From the NCBI RefSeq assembly GCF_000189635.1, contig NW_002476556.1:1-64000 (forward strand): a DNA stretch of 64,000 nt. Direction: 5' to 3'. Below the pieces are notes generated by a model, which did not search any database, was not told the origin of the DNA, and saw only the letters and a program-made list of their open reading frames with translations. Shown here one piece after another: positions 61,124 to 64,000 of the stretch; the first letter of the stretch is position 1, and each line of letters opens with the position of its first letter. A program made the position numbers and the translations under genes. The stretch comes from Tetrahymena thermophila SB210 (lineage: Eukaryota > Ciliophora > Oligohymenophorea > Hymenostomatida > Tetrahymenidae).

Positions 61124-62462
61124 ATGATTTCGCAGAAAGAAATCTTTGACGACTTAGAAAAAGTTATTACTATTTTCTTCAATATTATATTTATAAAATA
61201 TTTTTATGCTAAATTAAAGTTTATTAACTCTGATAAAAGGGACACTATAGAATTGAGTTTAAGAACAAAGTAAAAATATAAAAATTAATTTCGATTACTT
61301 ATAAAATTGCTTTTAATATTAAATTTAAAAATTTTTTAAATAAACAATTCATTCTAAAAAGTTTTTTTAGATTTAATTACTTTTTTCAATTCAAAAATTA
61401 TAAATGTATTTTTTAACTAATTATTTTTAAAAAAGCGGTAGAAATGTAAGTGAAAAAAGAGTAATAGAAGTAAGCGAAGCTCTAGCTCATTACAAAAACT
61501 TAATAAGCTTATAATTATTTTTCTAGTAATTTTTAATCAGATTATATTTTTTTGTATTAATAACAGATATTTAATTTCAAATAACTTACTTACTTGTTTA
61601 TGCCTTTTAAATTTTATATTTTCAAATCTTAATTTTTTAAAGAATTCTGCTTAATAAAAAGTTATTTTTAATAAAATATCTGTAAAATCTTGTTTAATAA
61701 TTTAAATTTTTGTTAATTTACAATATTATGTTTTTCTTTTCTCAAGATAAATTAATTATTTTTTTAATTACATAAAATAGTTATGCAAAAATAGGAGATA
61801 TAGGAGTCTCCATTTTAGTAAATTCCCTAAGCAATTTTACGAAGATCAAATAGTTGGAAATAAGTCTAATGTAAATACCATTTATTATTTTTTTTGCTTT
61901 TTATGTTTAAAATTTTTCATAATTTTATTACATAAAAACTAATTTAATCATATGGAAACAATTTTAAAAAAATAATTTATTAATTAAATATCTTAATCAA
62001 TATTTTAATAAATTATTTTATATTCAAGTGATAATTAAGTTGGTGACGATGGAGCTTTAGCTATTGGAACAGCTTTAGGCTAATTAAAGAATCTAGCTAA
62101 GCTAGACCTATGGATATAGTATTTTTTTTNNNNNNNNNNNNNNNNNNNNNNNNNNNNNNNNNNNNNNNNNNNNNNNNNNNNNNNNNNNNNNNNNNNNNNN
62201 NNNNNNNNNNNNNNNNNNNNNNNNNNNNNAAGTAAGTTATTAGCACAAAGTAAAAGCACTTAAAATCAAAAGGCTAGTTAAATTTAGTGTAAATATTCAA
62301 AATATCTTTAATTTTTCATAGTTTAAATAAAATAATTAACAATATAATTTAAAAGTTACTTATTATTTTTTTTACTATTATAAAAAACAAATTTCTTAGG
62401 TGGAATATGATGATGATATCCCTATATATTATGATTATGATGATTTGGATGATTTTGCTTGA
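61124..62462 (+). CDS. B4: leucine-rich-repeat protein interrupted by an assembly gap
   Basis: Exon 1, MISQKEIFDDLEKVITIFFN, aligns to the LRR caps of B1-B3. Exons 2-4 encode repeats (GRNVSEKRVIEVS, AKIGDIGVSILV, NQVGDDGALAIG), each ending at a phase-2 donor. N run 62130-62229 follows. After the gap an exon with KALKIKRLVKFS leads, over an intron of about 110 bases, to a final acidic exon VEYDDDIPIYYDYDDLDDFA, ending at TGA 62460-62462. The last exon corresponds to the B3 tail. About four exons are presumably lost in the gap. Because B5 next door lacks both ends, the two halves shown here might come from different gene copies. Confidence 0.65.
62130..62229. other. Assembly gap (100 N)
   Basis: Placeholder run inside the LRR gene B4. 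The sequence just before it (about 61627-62129) reappears nearly unchanged at about 62803-63309, so a local duplication probably caused the break. Confidence 0.9.
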
Positions 62463-62961
62463 CAAATAACTTAACAAAAAAATTACTGATTGATTAGATT
62501 TTAGAATAAAATTTTATTATATTATCAATTAATTAATTATTTTATATTCTTAATATTGTGAAGAATAATTTATTTTTATTTATTTTTGCTAAAAAAAGTC
62601 ATTTTATATTTCATTAATAATTTTAAATTTAGAATCATTTTATTTAAGAAAGGAATAATAATAAAAAGATTAATATTTAAGCAATTTATATTCTTCTTAA
62701 GATTCATAAAAAACTGAATATTTTCTTAGAGATTTTATTAAATTAGAGTAGGATGCAATTTGATTTATGATAAACAAAGATTAGTTTTTTTATTTTTGAG
62801 TTAAAATCTTAATTTTTTAAAGAATTTTGCTTAATAAAAAGTTATTTTTAGTAAAATATCTGTAAAATCTTGTTTAATAATTTAAATTTTTGTTAATTTA
62901 CAATATTATGTTTTTCTTTTCTCAAGATAAATTAATTATTTTTTTTAATTACATAAAATAG
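62463..62961. other. B4-B5 spacer and start of a 0.5-kb segmental duplication
   Basis: No first or second LRR exon is found here. From about 62803 the DNA copies intronic and exonic sequence of B4 (from about 61627), beginning at TTTTTTAAAGAATTYTGCTT. B5 therefore seems to start inside an intron. Confidence 0.55.
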
Positions 62962-63813
62962 TCATGCAAAAATAGGAGATATAGGAATCTCCAGTTTAGT
63001 AAATTCCCTAAGCAATTTTACGATGATCAAATAGTTGGAAATAAGTTTAATGTAAATACCATTTATTATTTTTTTTGCTTTTATGAAAAATTTTCATAAC
63101 TTTATTACATAAAAACTAATTTAATCATATGGAAACAAATTTAAAAAAATAATTTATTAATTTAATATCTTAATCAGTAAATAAATAAATTATTTTGTAT
63201 TCAAGTGATAATTAAGTTGGTGACGATGGAGCTTTAGCTGTTGGAACAGCTTTAGGCAAATTAAAGAATCTAACTAAGCTAGAAATATGGATATAGTATT
63301 TTTTTTTAATTGTAGCTTTATTGTTTAATTTAATTTTGTGAATTATTTTCATATTGTTTAAATTTAAAATGAAAAAAAATATATTATTTTTTTTAAGCTT
63401 TATGATTTATTTTTTAATATGAAAGTTTAAACAAATTTGGAGATAGAGGAGCTAAAAAAATTGAAGCAGGTTTGAGAAATTGCTCCGAACTAAAAAGTTT
63501 ATCAATAGGAATAGGGTAAATAAATTAATATGCTTACTCAAAATATTTTTTAAAAGATTAAGTAAAGAAAAATATTTACACATTTCTAATAAATAATAAG
63601 AACAAACAATATGAGTGATGAGGGATACCAAGAATTTGATAAATGTTTTGCTTCATTACCAAACTTATTTTCTTTATACTGTTACATCATGTAAAATTTA
63701 TTTTTCTATTTACTATTTAACTGTCTTTTTTAAATTAGTGATAAAGAAAAATTATTAAAGTCTAGAGACATAATTGAATGCAAAAACATAAATGTACTTA
63801 CACTATTTTTAGA
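62962..63813 (+). CDS. B5: 5'-truncated leucine-rich-repeat gene running to the window end
   Basis: Five exons with phase-2 junctions: AKIGDIGISSLV, NQVGDDGALAVG, NKFGDRGAKKIE, NNMSDEGYQEFDKCF and the penultimate-type exon DKEKLLKSRDIIECKNI, whose donor is at 63814. The first two are almost identical to B4 exons 3 and 4. The others would correspond to B4 exons hidden in the gap. No cap exon lies upstream, and the expected final exons would lie beyond base 64000. It is either a partial duplicate or the misplaced middle of B4. Confidence 0.6.
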
Positions 63814-64000
63814 GTAAAAAATAATATAAAATTGATTTCTATATTTTTGTGACTAAAATATTTTTTTTATTTTAGCAATTAAAATAATTTTTTATATAAT
63901 CAATAAAGCTATTTTTAAATAGATTAATTTATATTTTGAATACTTTTAATACTAATTAATTTTCTAAATACAAAAATTAATAAATTGAAATAAAATGTTT

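Overview
The window looks like macronuclear-type DNA of a Tetrahymena-like oligohymenophorean ciliate. It is extremely AT-rich, its introns are short (GTA...AG), and every convincing reading frame uses TAA and TAG as sense codons (glutamine) and ends only at TGA. Standard-code ORF calls therefore see only fragments. All translations here use that code. I had no tools, so family assignments rest on motifs read by eye.

Layout. (1) 1-2763: a quasi-periodic stretch that, read on the minus strand, looks like an intron-dense gene. About 30 sites have the form AG-NNN-GTA, spaced about 57-91 bases apart. Each would be a one-codon exon between two short introns. This is the most unusual signal in the window. 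(2) 3399-8290: a minus-strand protein kinase (probable frameshift, non-RD catalytic loop), a Gln-rich LITAF-like zinc-ribbon gene, a 53-residue ORF and a decayed coding fragment. A second LITAF-like paralogue lies at 14012-14551. (3) 8975-60392: a plus-strand tandem array of eight paralogues (A1-A8) of a membrane protein of about 1,300 residues. Each has a signal peptide, a long Asn/Ile/Ser-rich ectodomain with GGAI motifs of beta-helix type, a Cys-rich juxtamembrane module, one short intron and a multi-pass C-terminal membrane domain. A1 and probably A7 carry frameshifts, and A4 runs into an assembly gap. (4) Interspersed with these are leucine-rich-repeat genes B1-B5. Each repeat sits on its own exon with phase-2 introns. 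Relics of the last LRR exon persist between several A genes, so the ancestral duplicating unit was probably an LRR gene plus an A gene.

Spacers between A genes keep a conserved block of about 400 bp before each start codon, a four-copy 349-bp tandem repeat, and small TA-flanked elements with poly-C runs. Neighbouring A genes are mosaics of one another, as expected from gene conversion. The A proteins are probably a variable cell-surface family. No specific function can be assigned from sequence alone.

Two 100-N runs (35997-36096, 62130-62229) are scaffold gaps of unknown true size. No rRNA, tRNA, CRISPR array or telomeric repeat was recognised.
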